Positions 1-11,724 of a DNA stretch of 64,000 bases are shown here, piece after piece. The notes beneath the pieces were generated by a model that saw only the letters and a list, made by a program, of their open reading frames with translations, was not told the DNA's origin and ran no database searches. Every line of letters starts with the position of its first letter. The first letter of the stretch is position 1. A program made the translations under genes and the position numbers. Source of the DNA: Litsea cubeba. Lineage: Eukaryota > Streptophyta > Magnoliopsida > Laurales > Lauraceae. Location of the stretch: assembly GCA_012931725.1 (NCBI GenBank), contig CM022949.1, positions 439,218-503,217 on the forward strand. Direction: 5' to 3'.

Positions 1-474
1 CATCTTGCGCTTCACACATGAAACCATTGAACTCTGTGTGCTTTAAATCAATAGCGAGGATTTGACAATATGATTTTATGTCCACACCAAGACATTCCAA
101 TCCGCTATCCCCTATGTTTGGCACCCATCTAATTGGCCACACAATTGGGTACACTATTAAAACCCAGACTTTATAATATATATAGAAACACAAAATGCCC
201 AAACACTGCTCTAATCTAAGTGATTCCTTGATAGTTGTAATTAAACCATCCAATTTTTCCATGTCGTTAAAAAAGATGGATCTAATAAATCATAATAAAA
301 AATAATTTAGTCTAAATTTAGTACATTTGATGGAAGTTGGCAGATGTCCATTGTTTATGAAAATGAGCCAAATTTGTAGGACAGCCAACCCCATCTTACC
401 CATCTCATAAATCCTAGACATTTGATTTAAAGTTTCCTTGTAACAAAGCAATATCTCCCCTTCCAGTACTTCAA
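1..474. other. Intergenic, no gene seen
   Basis: AT-rich sequence without a coding frame, RNA gene or repeat that I recognise. It ends at the first copy of the SINE target duplication at 475-491. Confidence 0.6.
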
Positions 475-897
475 AATAACATTATTCATTGGAACGGCTC
501 CATACCTTAGTGGCTTAGTGGTAAGGAGTGGCAGTTCTTATTGGGAGGTCTCGGGTTCGAACCCGGCCTCCTCCTTTTTTGCATATGTGAGTTTTTATTA
601 CCTCACATGCGTGATTTATTCTCCTCGCATGTGTGAGTTTCGATCACCTTACATGTGTGAGTTGTGTTTGTCTCCTCGCATGTGTGAGTTTCAATCACCT
701 CACATGTGTGAGTTGTGTCTATGTATCCCCGCATGAGCAGAGTTTCCATCACCTCACATGTGTAAGTTGTGTGTATCTCTCCTCTCATGTGTAAGTTCCT
801 ATCACCTTACATGTGTGAGTTGTGTCATGAGTCTCGGTGTCCCAGCCCCTTCGCTGGGTTATCCAAAAAAAAAAAGTAATAATAACATTATTCATTG
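475..897 (+). mobile_element. tRNA-derived SINE with perfect 17-bp target duplication
   Basis: The body (about 492-880) starts with a tRNA-like head carrying an RNA polymerase III box A (TGGCTTAGTGG, 511-521) and box B (GGTTCGAACCC, 554-564). It continues through a tandem-repeat middle and ends in an A tract near 865-875. The sequence AATAACATTATTCATTG flanks it at 475-491 and 881-897, a perfect 17-bp target-site duplication of the kind made by LINE machinery. The perfect duplication suggests a fairly recent insertion. It lies about 300 bp beyond the stop codon of the ACR11-like gene. Confidence 0.88.
600..840. repeat. Minisatellite inside the SINE
   Basis: About four imperfect copies of a roughly 52-bp unit built from paired half-units containing CATGTGTGAGTT. 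The half-units alternate between CTCGCATGTGTGAGTTTC-like and CTCACATGTGTGAGTTGTG-like forms. The repeat produces short open frames on both strands, which I regard as accidental. Confidence 0.8.
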
Positions 898-1199
898 TTC
901 ACTGCATGCAGATATTTCATACGTAGCATGGAAGATGTTCTGACAATTGTATCTCAGGCCCCCGAACTTGGACAGTTGGACTGGTAGGAAGCTTTGTATA
1001 AGCAAGAAAGTACTATGGATTATTATGTGAGCATTCTATTTTACTTCATTATTGATTAAATATTAAATGATGTTACATTTTTTTTTCAGGAACCTTTTCA
1101 GTTGGGGAGTTTTAGATTGCATTTAACTGACAACATCTGCAGAGCTTTAGATGTGAATCTGTTGAGCATAATGGTCTAGATGGAGGTCCTTTAAATGGC

Positions 1200-4100
1200 T
1201 CAAAAACTTGCCTCCTCAGTGGTTGGACGTCTCAGAAAATACCTCAAGCTATTAGAAAGAACCTGTAAAATTGATAAACAAAAGGACCCATAAGCATATA
1301 TTTATGAGCATGACCATCCATGAATGCAGGAAAATGATCGGCGCTAGTAGTACAGGGATCTGCTTAGAGCATGTCCAACTGCATACTTCACCTACCTGTT
1401 GAAGAGGCTTGATAATAGCTTTGCCCCTATAGCTGACATGAAACTTTGCTTTAGCCAACAGCCCCTATGTGCAAACCAATGTTCTGTCAGAATGGAGATA
1501 TAGAATTGCAACGTGGAAGCAGATGAAGATCTTACAGTACCTCCGTGTCGAATTCTCCTGATTCAACAGCAATGCTTATATCTGTAATGATCTTTACAAG
1601 ATCAACAAGTAATCCAGGGCGATCTGCAGTCTCCACGTAAAGTAAGCTGCAAGAGAGTGAACGTATTATCAGCTCTCAAACAAGAAAACCAAGCAGTAAG
1701 ATAACTAAGAAATGGTTAATAGTTCAGAATTAGAACATCAGACGCTTCTTTTTTCCCCTTAATAGATAGAACATAAGAAACCATATCCTACAAGCATTCA
1801 TGCAGTAACACTATAAACATCATGTAAAATCATTTTGAGTGTGAAACAGAGCATGAGGCTCTGCTATAATCACATGTGACATTCTTATCTCCATGAGCCA
1901 AAACATGTAGATCTGGCACATTTAATGCGATCGACAGATCTAATGCCCAAGCGCTTTCTGCATCCATCTCCATCCACAAACACGTACAGATGTGACTGAC
2001 ATGGGCCAGATCAAATATATAAATTAGGTGGTCCAACTACGTAGAGCACTTGGCCGAATAATTAGGAACTCTCATCATGCAAACTACATGTGCATTGAAT
2101 ATGAACTGCGGCCATGTTTTCTTCACCGTCCATCTGTTTCAAATGCTAGCCCAACTGACAAGTAGCTCAGCCTATCTTTGGGCCACGGTATCTACACAGC
2201 AAGGCCTACTCCTTGGATGGGTCTCAGATGGCATATGCAACTGAGACCACAGTCGAACACTCCCTTCTCCAAAATAGGTTCTCGATAATCCAGGATCCAT
2301 TAACTGGGTGTATTTAAATGTTGCCTCTAGCCTGCAATGCTACGGCTAGGAGGTATCCATCACTCAAATGAAAGCCCTCCAAAAAGAACAAGATCATATG
2401 ATTTCATTAGTCTTTGATTATATTTAAAACAGAATATCCGTACCTACGATCTGGGCCATCATCATAGACACGGATGTGGGTTGCAATGTCCACATCAAGC
2501 TGAAAAGAAAAGTAAAAACAGACCAAATGTTATAAACTAGAGAATACTTGGTACGGATTGATCCTGCGGTGAATATGTGCAATGTGAAATTACTGAAATG
2601 CAAATCTTCAGAAAGTTTTACATTGATCTAATGACAAAACAAAACAAAGGGCAATGCGACATTTAAAATAGAAGATGAAGTTTTTACCAATGTTTGAAAA
2701 TGTTGAGGCTTGAGGTGAGGTGTTTCAATTGTTCTAAGTGTGAAGTTCAACCCTTAATGCGTGTGCTTTTGTTTTTAATGATGAGAAAAACATTTGCACT
2801 ATCTCCGTATTAATCCTTTTTATAAATTAACTAGGGCTAACTTTAAGTTAAACCTAGTTACGAGAGTCTTAAATTAAGGGGAAAAAAGGTTCCTAAAATA
2901 ACAAACTCTTCCAATATGAAGCATGAATGAAGCACGCATATAGCTAGAGTGTCTGGTGAGGTAATGCCCCAAATGAAAGCTAGCCCTCCAACTTGATCCC
3001 CAAGGCATTATTGGGATGTCTTGCTCTGAGACCACCTCAAGGCATAAACCCCAAATGCTAATGAAAACACGATATCTACAGCATTTGACCTTTATAAATG
3101 GAACACAAGAGAACACCAAACCCTCTCTTTAGAGCTTTGTGCAGAATATGATGAAGAGGCTTTAACAGTTTTTGGTGCCAAATGGACTTACCTGTTGCTT
3201 TGGTGGTTCAACCCCAAAAGTTGCTCCCATTGCTAATTGAGCACTAGATTCCTGCTCCACCAATTATCGTCAGTTAATAAAATATGCTATCTTATAGAAT
3301 AATGTACTAGACCTTCAAGATACATTAATAAACATTCAGAATCATTACTGGGTGATACTCGAGCATATTGTTAATGATTGTGAGCCGTATTGCCTCTAGC
3401 AACTCAGGGTTATCAACTTTCCTCCCAGTATCCCTGCAAGCATCCAACCGTACAAGTTAGGTGATATCCATAAAAAAACTTAAGAGTATTGAGCAACCAA
3501 AAGATGTTGTAAGCAAGAGTAAACATTCTGATAAGCCATTCGGGACATAAATCAAGCAATACTTGCATACTTGCATCTTAACATGAAACTAACAATTTGT
3601 TTTGAAAGGACAAACACTATTTCCTTTAGCCAATCACATCCACAAGTGAAAAAGAAAGATTAGACTAGATACTTTTGAAATGGTAATCTTAAGGAACAAA
3701 GCAATTATATTCCAAGTATCCTTATTATAAGCTAGCAACAGGCTAACGCTATTGGAGAACCTGAAAGCCATCTATTCCCATTTATAAATGTTATGGTCTT
3801 CCATTGATTTCATGTGTTTTACGAAAGGAATCCTACTACAGTTCTAAAGGGATGATTAATTAAAAAGCAGCAAGAACAAGAAATAAGTTGCAGGAAAAAA
3901 AAAAAAAAAAGAACTGCTGTATGTGACACAATTATGAATCATTTCAACAGTAAAACCAGAATGCTAATCCATACTCCACCATAAGTTGTAGCGGATTTGA
4001 TTGATAAGCAGTTGTCATAAAGGAAGAAAATGATAAAAATTCAGCTCCTGTATTTTAATTTGACAAATGACTTACGCTCTAGTGATAGCAAATGTGTTGT

Positions 4101-6081
4101 GCTTGCCAGAAGAGTCCAAGAATACGCTTGCCTTGACGACATTAAGCCCAAGGTTCTTAAGTGCATGCATCTACATCATATGGGTACTAATCAAGAAAAG
4201 ATCGAAAAAAGTTCCAATCCTTCTAAAAACCCAGATACCTGCACTAGAAATTTGAATGAAGCAGAACAAAGGAGCTGATATGAACCAAGAAGAAAAAAAA
4301 ACATTTACATAAGCAAAACCAGGAGAAGGAATTATCATACAGTATCAAGAAGAGCTCCAAGGCGATCCCCAAAAGTGATCTCCACAATTGTTGCATTCGG
4401 ATCTGAGTCCTGATCTATTATAACTTTGGGAGTAGGAACAGTATCAGTCTCACTAGAACTTCCATCCTGTTAATTCAACTTATTAAGCAAAGTATATTTC
4501 TGCAACACAAATCAACCACAAAAAGCCATGACTGCTCCATACCTCTACTGCGGTTGGGGATGCAGCTCGTGGAATGTTTGCAGGTGCAGATGACAATCTA
4601 GCAAACCCAAATAAAGAATCAACAACATATGTTACCATGAGAAAAAGAAAAAAAAAAAAAAAAAACTGAGAGAGATAAAAGCCAGAAAGTTGAATTTACA
4701 AATACATTAGTAAAACAGCACTACAACAAAATATCATCAACTGTGTTAACTTGGAGAAGAATAACAACAGATATCGAACATAGAAAACCCATGATGCCAA
4801 GAAGCCAACGTCATATAGACATTTTCAAATGGTAAAGTATATGATATTTAAGTACCAAAAAATCAGAAATAACAAAATCAAAGAACTGTGTAAATTAGAT
4901 TTAAATCAACTCGAAGAAAAGTCACATGTACCATCAACATGCCTTCTATGTTCCAGTTCATAAAAAAAATGACAAGGTTCAAAAATAGAAAATCATGTGT
5001 GCTAGTAACACAGATCATCATCTACCAAATCTCACAATTTTCCTATGTCAACAGTTACAATCAAGTAATGTTCATTTCTATCATCAACCTCTAGGAAGAG
5101 AATTGAAAAAGGATGGTGCCCCACCTTTTTTATTCCACAAGACACAAAAGAAGATGATCCCAAACCATTCATAAACAGGGATTTGGCCCCATTGCTGGAT
5201 AGGCAGACCCAGGCACACAATTAAGGTGTGAAACTTCACTTTAGGCTAAAATTACTCCACCAGAAATGCAGTCAGAGCAGGACATAATATGCTATATGAA
5301 ACCAAAACTCGACAAATTCATGATTTTTTTTTCTATCTATCCTCCATCTATCAACTTGGGTTTTGGCTAAAACAGTTCTAATCTAAAAATCATAAAAGGT
5401 CATGATCAAAATTACTATCCAAGCATGATATTGCATTAATACTCGATTACTTTGATAGTGAACTGCTCTCTCGGATTCGTTTGCGGCTTTGCCCTTTTAC
5501 TGAAAAATCTTCCATGTAAATCTTGTGCTGTGTGTGGCCTGTGATTTTATTTAGAACTTTCTTGATTCTTGCCGATACCTACTCAAGAAATCATTTTTCC
5601 AGTTCGATTCACACAAAAAACAAAAAGGCTCCACTTTCCAATTGCAGTTACATTCCCCCCAAATGTATTAACCTACCATTCATCAAAGATCACAGTAATC
5701 CATTTCTACTCCAAAGAACAGATTTTGATATAAAAACCAAGCAGAGAAGACCTAAATAAGCCCCATTCCCATCCGATTCACTTCGAGAGTCCAACTCTAC
5801 TCAAATCCCATAAATCAAACAATATCCAATCCAATCCAAATCAATCTCATTCCACACAATCCACAACAAACTCAAAAAAAACACACAATTCAATGCACAA
5901 AGATAGAACTCTGCAAAGAAGAAGAAAAGACATTGCTTTACCTGTCCTTGCTCGAAATCCGATCCTTCCGTAGATCAGAACGGAATCTGCAAATCCAAAT
6001 CCGATTCAAAATCCTCGGATTCTCCACCGATTTCAATCCAACGAAAGCTCCAAAGCTTCCAGAAGCCACCGACATCGCCAT
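1200..6081 (-). CDS. ACR11-like: ACR11-like chloroplast ACT-domain protein, 10 exons, 284 aa
   Basis: Coding exons on the minus strand: 5942-6081, 4543-4597, 4341-4466, 4076-4170, 3349-3433, 3192-3251, 2444-2499, 1541-1646, 1396-1464, 1200-1262. All introns are GT-AG and the phases join into 855 nt. Residues 1 to about 50 are rich in Ser and basic residues and fit a plastid transit peptide. ACT domain 1 covers about residues 90-165 (ITFGDRLGALLDT, then LGLNVVKASVFLDSSGKHN). ACT domain 2 covers about 205-275 (VETADRPGLLVDLVKIITD). The chain ends LRRPTTEEASF. The length and the two-ACT layout match plant ACR11/ACR12 rather than the four-ACT ACR1-10 group. Known family role: a plastid regulator linked to glutamine synthetase and nitrogen status. 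The start is the first of two nearby ATGs (6079-6081 and 6073-6075). No lesion is visible, so it should be functional. Confidence 0.95.
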
Positions 6082-6597
6082 TTCCTCCACAAAAAAGAAT
6101 CAAAAGAAGCAAAACAAGAAATCTCCAATCACAGAACCAAACAACGAAGAAGAAACCCTAGATCTAAGTGTAAAATCTCTAAGCTGCTGCTGCGGATGCT
6201 GATGCTGCTTCTTCGAGAAGCTTTGGAGAAGCTTGGAGAGCTTCGTGGATAACGGAGAACCACTTGTTACTACTGTAGCAGTTGTTGCTTGTAACGTTAC
6301 CCGCCATGAAAGCTACGTTTTTCTCTTTTCAAAGCGGACCATACAAGTTGTTGATAGTATTATCCGTTTCGAAGCGATAATGTGATGAGATTCGAGAATA
6401 ATCCCTATGGAGGAGGCTTGGGCCTCTAATGGCCGTTGGATCATGTAAATATCTTGGGATGTGAAAGTATCCAACGGCTGGGATTGCATTTGGACAGAGA
6501 GAGAGTAGGGATGTGATAGCTGGTTTGCAGCTCCGCTACATTTGGCGAAGTAGGCGAGACCGGGGCTTGTGTGAGAGCAAGTACTGGAAGCGTCTAA
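6082..6597 (-). promoter_or_regulatory. 5' leader and proximal promoter region of the ACR11-like gene
   Basis: This region lies between the ACR11-like start codon and the left end of the Harbinger element. The part next to the ATG holds a pyrimidine-rich leader (minus strand) and a CTG/CAG-type run near 6185-6210. An open frame at 6313-6603 has no recognisable domain and I do not call it a gene. No TATA box is assigned with confidence. Confidence 0.45.
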
Positions 6598-6892
6598 GAG
6601 CATCTCGTAGAGAAACTTTTAATATGGATATGTATTTTTCAAAATAGAGACTTATATGGTAAAAAAAGATTTGGCATCTCTCTTGGGAAACTCCAAGAGA
6701 GATGTTAAATTATTATTTTTTTATTTAACCTTTATTTGTTTTATTATATATATCTTATATTTAATAGGATTTGGTATAATTTAAATGTTATTAAAGTAAT
6801 AAATTATTAAAAAATAAAAAATACATAAATTTTACTTGAAATTCATTTTTCATTGAAAAAAGTAAAATCAAATTATATAATATTATAGTCAA

Positions 6893-8194
6893 TCACAAGC
6901 TTCTTCGTATTTGACCTTGGAAATGCCATAGGTGCTCAACCAGATCGGCTTGGAGTTGAGAATGTGTTTTCTTATCGCAAATGCGCAAGTGGTTTTGAAT
7001 TAAATCCTAAAATTCTGCAGTGTGGTCACGTGACAAGGCAAGGTCACTACATTCACCCTCTCGTGCATCGTAATTGGGTGGAAGGCTTTTATCGCGTTCA
7101 TCTCATTATATGCTGAAGTGTTTGACGATCCCAAAAACGAACAGGCCCACGAACAATTGTAAACCGCGCCTGTAGCACTCCAAACGCACACTCTACATCC
7201 TTCCTTACGGACTCCTGAGCTGCAGCAACATTTGTGGCCTTTGGCCCGTTAGGACATGGAATTGTTTTTACAAATGTCGCCCACGATGGATATATGCCAT
7301 CAGCAAGATAATAGCCAGTTGTATATTCATGACCATTGATTGAGTAGTTGGCGGGAGGAGTTTGACCTTCGGCAAGGTCGGTAAATATAGGAGATCGATC
7401 CAACACATTGATATCATTGTGCGATCCCGGTAGTCCAAAAAAAGCATGCCATATCCAAAGATCATACGATGCCACGGCTTCAAGAACCAAAGAAGGCTCG
7501 CGGTGGTCTCCACGAGCATACATGCCTTTCCACGCAACTGGACAGTTTTTCACTTCCAATGCATACCGTCTATGCTACCTACCTAGCATCCCAGGAAACC
7601 CGCGTCTCTCACCTTCCGATAACAATCTACAAATGTCAACATTATTTGGTGTTCTCAAGTACTCATTGCCAAAAACATCAATGATCGCTTGAACAAACAT
7701 TTTCAATGATTCTATAGAGGTACTTTCAGCGATCCTCAGGTAATCGTCCACAACATCCGCCGCAACTCCATAAGCAAGCATCCTCACTGCAGCTGTGACC
7801 TTTTGAAGAGCTGATGAACCAAGACTGCCTGCACAGTTTCTTTTTTGTTGTAAGTATGGATCATGAGCCTCCACTACATTTACAATTCGAAGAAAAAGAG
7901 GTTTGTGCATTCGAAACCTCCTTCGAAATTGAGAGGGAGTGTAAACAAGGTTTTCACTGTGAAGTAGTCATTGTAAAGCCTGTGCTGTCCTGAGATTCGT
8001 CCTCTTTAGATGACTGCATGACCTTGAATAGAACCACATTAATGCACCCTCGTTCTCCTTCGTAAGTTTTCTCTTTCTTCTTCTAGAGCAGCCCTACACA
8101 ACATCTGCAACTCTTCGTCTGAATCGGAATTTATGACAATATGCCATAACTCGTCCGTCGTGTCAGAAGAGGATTCAATATAATTTTGAGACAT
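6893..8194 (-). pseudogene. PIF/Harbinger DDE transposase, frameshifted
   Basis: The frame starts MSQNYIESSSDTTDELW at 8194 and ends QGQIRRSL followed by a stop at 6893. The middle has the usual Harbinger landmarks: RFRMHKPLFLRIV, VLEAVASYDLWIWHAFFG, GSHNDINVL, YYLADGIYPSW and QESVRKDVECAFGVLQARF. The last two flank catalytic acidic residues of the DDE_Tnp_4 family. At about 7580-7590 a 4-bp repeat (GTAGGTAG on the minus strand) shifts the frame. A one-base loss near 7555 shifts it again. Another shift lies near 7930, and the segment near 7100 is disrupted. The protein cannot be made as one chain. Confidence 0.9.
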
Positions 8195-8298
8195 CTCCGA
8201 AGTGATGAACCAAAGATTTTCTTATTTTTAGATGAAGAGAAGTAAGAACTTGGGGTGTAGGAGTTTTTTTCTAGAGTGGTCTATATATATGAAATATT

Positions 8299-8394
8299 CC
8301 AATGGCTGGTTTTTCTCCAACTGCTATAAAACGGCTAGTTTTCTCCAACGGCTATAAAACGGCTAGTTTTCTCCAACGGCTATAAAACGGCTAA
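8299..8394. repeat. Tandem repeat of about 29 bp with ACGGCTATAAAACGGCTAG
   Basis: Three direct copies of a unit with TCTCCAACGGCTATAAAACG lie just upstream of the transposase frame inside the Harbinger element. A related ACGGCTATAAATATAGCCGT inverted motif occurs at about 9645-9665 near the other gene. The position suggests a subterminal or promoter role in the original transposon. That role is inferred. Confidence 0.7.
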
Positions 8395-8502
8395 TGATAT
8401 GACAACTTTATATAATTAAAGTACAATATTATATTTAAACAAACAATAATTCATTAATTAAAAAATAAAAAATACATATTAATTCTAAAAATAAAATACA
8501 AT

Positions 8503-9505
8503 TCAGAAACCACCACCTAACCCTCCTCTCGGAATTTCAAGTCTTTTTTTAGCATAGTATTGTTGTTGCTCCTCAGACATATTGAACGTATCCATACTCA
8601 TGATCTCCATCTCCATTTGTATTTTCTTTAATTACACCTTCTTCTCATCTTGCTCGATTTTTTGCTTAAGAAGCTCTATTTTTTTTTTCATCTCATTCCT
8701 TTTTGTCATCCATCATTTTTTTGATGAGATTTTCAACAGGTGTGCGCTTGTTGGTAGTGGTTTGCTTCATCTTTCTCTTCTCAGCCTTTTTGCCTGGTGG
8801 TCTCGTCATGGGATCATAAGCGTTGTTAATTGTTTCATCCTCATCAATATTTATGGGAGTGCTTGGATTAGAAGATGATGAGTAGCCAAAAGTCGAAGAT
8901 TTTGCTCTTTTTACGGATGTCTTCTCAAGTACTTGTTGCTGGAGTTGTATCCACTTCGGTTGGTGCCTCAACAAGATCCAAGCATGGTCCAAGGTAAATC
9001 TTGATCCGTATAGATTTTCGAAAACTTTTCTTGCTTCTGGAATCTGAAAATTAAATGTAAGCTCAAATTAAGAATAAAATAAAAATTTCATATATATATA
9101 TATATATATTTAACTTTACCTTATCTTGTTCATTTGTGCCAATTTGATTTCTAAAAATAATTGTGGCAAGACATCCACAAAATTTGTTGACAGAAGCTTG
9201 AATCTATTACTATCGCTGTGACAACATTTTATCTGTTCGATCACTGGAAAATTGCTTATTGTTGTGATAGTATAATCCAATCGTTCCCAAAAGGCTCCAA
9301 GTTTCGCTCGTTTCCATGCACAGCATCCAGACTGGTGTTCAACTACGAACCGATGAGAAGACGGGTTTTCTTCTATACTGAAGCCGGCACCTCGACCAAC
9401 AACCATTTTCTTTGGGGCATCATCAGTAAGGAATTCGGATGCCTCACCGAAATATTGTGAATATTGGGTAGAAAAATTAGGAAATTGAGAGAATTGAGAA
9501 TCCAT
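8503..9505 (-). pseudogene. Harbinger Myb/SANT-like helper protein, frameshifted
   Basis: It starts MDSQFSQFPNFSTQYSQYFG, the characteristic N terminus of the plant Harbinger ORF1 protein (a trihelix/SANT-like DNA-binding factor that works with the transposase). It continues after an intron (about 9045-9114) with FTLDHAWILLRHQPKW and ends KKRLEIPRGGLGGGF at 8503. The reading frame changes between about 9190 and 9120, and again near 8690. One reading of the segment before the intron is out of phase with the exon after it. So this helper gene is broken as well. Confidence 0.82.
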
Positions 9506-9944
9506 AGTGTGAATGAGGAAAAAAAGGAGTTCAAACACTCATAATTTATAAAATATCCAATCTCCAAGAGTTTCTCAAATTATCACAATTTTTAATTATC
9601 CATTAAAATTAAAAAAAAGTCCAAAATATATATATATATATATAACGGCTATAAATATAGCCGTTCAATGTTCACTGTGACTGCCTACTTCCATGTATAA
9701 TGGCTATGATTTTTAATTCATCAGCTACTGCCTACTTCACATCCAAATCCAACAGTCATTATTATTATTTTGATGCTCAGAAATTATTTGAAGTATGCCT
9801 TTTTGGTATTCCAAATATAGCATACCAACCCCAATGCCAAATGCCAGGTGGAAAAAGAGGTTCTGTTGGAGGCTTTCCATGATGCCATTTATTACCATTG
9901 GAAGCTGATGTGGGTAAATAACTCATCTGTTAAAGTTGCTCTAA

Positions 9945-10213
9945 GCTACATACATGTAGGGAAACAGTCCTATAAGGACGTCTTTACGGTTCGCGGAGTT
10001 GGGAACGCCCATTAGGGCCTATCCATCCAAATAGACCACACATTCACAACTCTTTTATAGGCACCGAATCCTGAACCGTTTGATAGAGGGTCGATTTTAG
10101 TTCTTTGATATAAAGCTTCTAAACATATGGATCACGGATGAAGGGGTTAGAGGTATTAGATTGATTTCAAATTTAATTTGTAGATTGGCCCCACTTGGAT
10201 CTTTCGATCCTTG
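9945..10213. other. Intergenic, no gene seen
   Basis: Sequence to the right of the Harbinger element without a recognisable gene. It has the look of old repeat DNA, with phrases such as GATCACGGATGAAGGGGTTAG that resemble parts of 21060-21200 and 29500-29660. Confidence 0.4.

Positions 10214-10259
<46 letters not shown>
10214..10259. repeat. Self-complementary compound microsatellite (CT)n(AT)n(AG)n
   Basis: About 16 bases of CT repeat, 17 of AT repeat and 13 of GA repeat form one near-perfect inverted repeat. It can fold into a single hairpin. Confidence 0.9.
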
Positions 10260-10535
10260 TTGTAGTTCCTACGAGTGAGGACATCATCGTATGAGTGGGG
10301 ACATCATCGCTGATCACAACGCCTCATCATTAAGTCTCTTCCTAAAATCTCTCCCCTAAGGCAACTCTATACCTATTCATTTCTCATCGCAACCACTTAC
10401 CTCGGGTTACACCTCTTTCCACTTGTGTGGGCTTCTTCCAGCTTGTGCGAGCTGTCTTCCTGAGTGTATGCGGGCTCCCTCTTAGATCCCAGCCCCCTTG
10501 ATTGGATTACAGAAAAAAAATTTTCTCATCCCTTA
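10260..10535 (+). mobile_element. Possible SINE-like fragment with A-rich tail
   Basis: The end (CTTAGATCCCAGCCCCCTTG followed by a T/A-rich segment and eight A's at about 10513-10520) resembles the tail of the SINE at 475-897, which has CCCAGCCCCTTCGCTGGG and an A tract. The middle has imperfect GTGTGGGCT and GTGCGAGCT repeats like that SINE's minisatellite. No polymerase III boxes or target duplication were found, so this may be a truncated or diverged relative. Confidence 0.35.
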
Positions 10536-10838
10536 AAATCTCTCTTCTCCTTCATCATATGGACCCACCTAACATTATGGTTGTTCCTATGGATGAAAGT
10601 TAGTCAATGGACCAAGCCCGAGTATTATACTTGAGGATTCATACAAGCCCGAGTATGACACTTGAGGATTCAGATTGTCCCACACGCTGGACAGGTCAAA
10701 CCAGACCCACATTCAAAGACCAATTACCTCATTGGGTTGGTCTAAAGCCTCAAGCTCTACGACCTTTGGACTCTATTCCTACCTATAAAATGGATGCATC
10801 TAAATGGAAAAACATAATTTATGTAGCTAAATAGCCAT
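10536..10838. other. Host sequence interrupted by the Copia element
   Basis: A 75-codon open frame at 10607-10834 contains two near-identical stretches (AGCCCGAGTAT...ACTTGAGGATTCA). It has no domain I recognise and ends just before the retrotransposon. Its rightward continuation after 14760 is not open. I do not call it a gene. Confidence 0.4.
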
Positions 10839-11669
10839 TGTTAGAATATTATTTTAGTAGGCCAAAAGTTGATGTTGACAAGATGATAGGTAAAAAGTCC
10901 ATCAAAGTCCTTGTCAGGCTAATAGTGACCACCTGTTGAAAAAAGCTCATGAAAACCGTATGGAAACAGTAAACAGTGCAAACAATGTTGACAGATCTTG
11001 AGACAGTAGCAGGTCTCGCTATAGCGAGACTAATGCTCGCTATAGCGAGCTGGGCGCAGGTTTACAAGTTCGTTCAGAACTCTTTTCAAGAGTTGCAAAG
11101 GGACTTCTTTCCTGATGAGATTAGTTTTAAGGAGTCTTAAGCACGAACTTAGGCCTATAAATTGGGTGTTTCTCTCAACCCAAAAGAACCACCACCACTC
11201 TCATTAATCTGAGTTAGAGAGATCATAAGAGAGAGTTTATTCTCTAGAGCCATTGAGAGATCGTTCTGAAGGCTGCTCTAGAAGGTTGCTGTTGCTTCTG
11301 CTTTTCGAAGGAGAAGATTGTTCATCTTGTGCTGGCAAGGTGCGAGGAGATCAAGTAAGGAGAACGGGGCACGTGGATTTCGTGTCAGTGGATTCTTTGC
11401 AAGAATAACTATAGTCCTGAGGTCGAGGTACAGACTGAGGTACAGGAGCTAGTGAGTATATCTTGTAACTGTTCGTGAACTCTTGATTTCTGGTTCGTGG
11501 TTTTACTCCCGGAAAGGGTTTCCACGGTAAAATTTGTGTCTGCCTTCTTGTGGTGTGTGATTGGTAGATAGCTAGTTCTATATTATTTGATTGGTTTATT
11601 TCCGCTGCATTGATTGGTTAAATTAGAACTAGTAGTATTCCATTCTAGTGGGTCCTAAAAAAACCTTCA
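10839..11669 (+). repeat. 5' LTR
   Basis: Starts TGTTAGAATATT and ends AAACCTTCA. It has a TATA box (CTATAAAT, 11155-11162) and two U3 palindromes about 105-140 bp upstream of it. Confidence 0.95.
11013..11050. promoter_or_regulatory. Pair of perfect palindromes in LTR U3
   Basis: GTCTCGCTATAGCGAGAC (11013-11030) and GCTCGCTATAGCGAGC (11035-11050) are perfect palindromes sharing the core CTCGCTATAGCGAG, with centres 21 bp apart. They are repeated in the 3' LTR at 14104-14121 and 14126-14141. The position upstream of the TATA box suggests protein-binding sites. Clustered LTR palindromes are known from Sireviruses. Confidence 0.85.
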
Positions 11670-11671
11670 CG

Positions 11672-11683
11672 TGGTATCAGAGC
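11672..11683 (+). promoter_or_regulatory. Primer-binding site for initiator tRNA-Met
   Basis: TGGTATCAGAGC, complementary to the 3' end of tRNA-iMet, begins two bases after the 5' LTR, as in most plant Copia elements. Confidence 0.93.
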
Positions 11684-11724
11684 GGGTTACACTATTTTAT
11701 TGTGTTGATCCAAATATTGCTAGA

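Larger units (their letters stand above)
6598..9941 (-). mobile_element. Full-length PIF/Harbinger DNA transposon, coding capacity lost
   Basis: The ends are GAGCATCTC... on the left (6598) and, on the reverse strand, GAGCAACTTTAAC... on the right (9941). Both are flanked by the 3-bp duplication TAA (6595-6597 and 9942-9944), the canonical PIF/Harbinger target pattern. Inside are the two genes typical of the superfamily, both on the minus strand: a DDE transposase (6893-8194) and a Myb/SANT-like helper protein (8503-9505). Both are interrupted by frameshifts, so the element looks non-autonomous now. Its AT-rich ends and tandem AACGGCTATAAA repeats make up most of the rest. Confidence 0.88.

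Noticed and set aside
511..575. tRNA gene
   Set aside because: Box A and box B are present, but the flanking duplication, A tail and lack of a proper cloverleaf fit a SINE head, not a functional tRNA.
5933..6202. Plus-strand frame over the first ACR11-like exon
   Set aside because: Antisense to a well supported exon with transit peptide and correct splice donor.
6313..6603. 96-codon minus-strand frame upstream of the ACR11-like gene
   Set aside because: No recognisable domain, no splice partner, and it runs into the transposon end.
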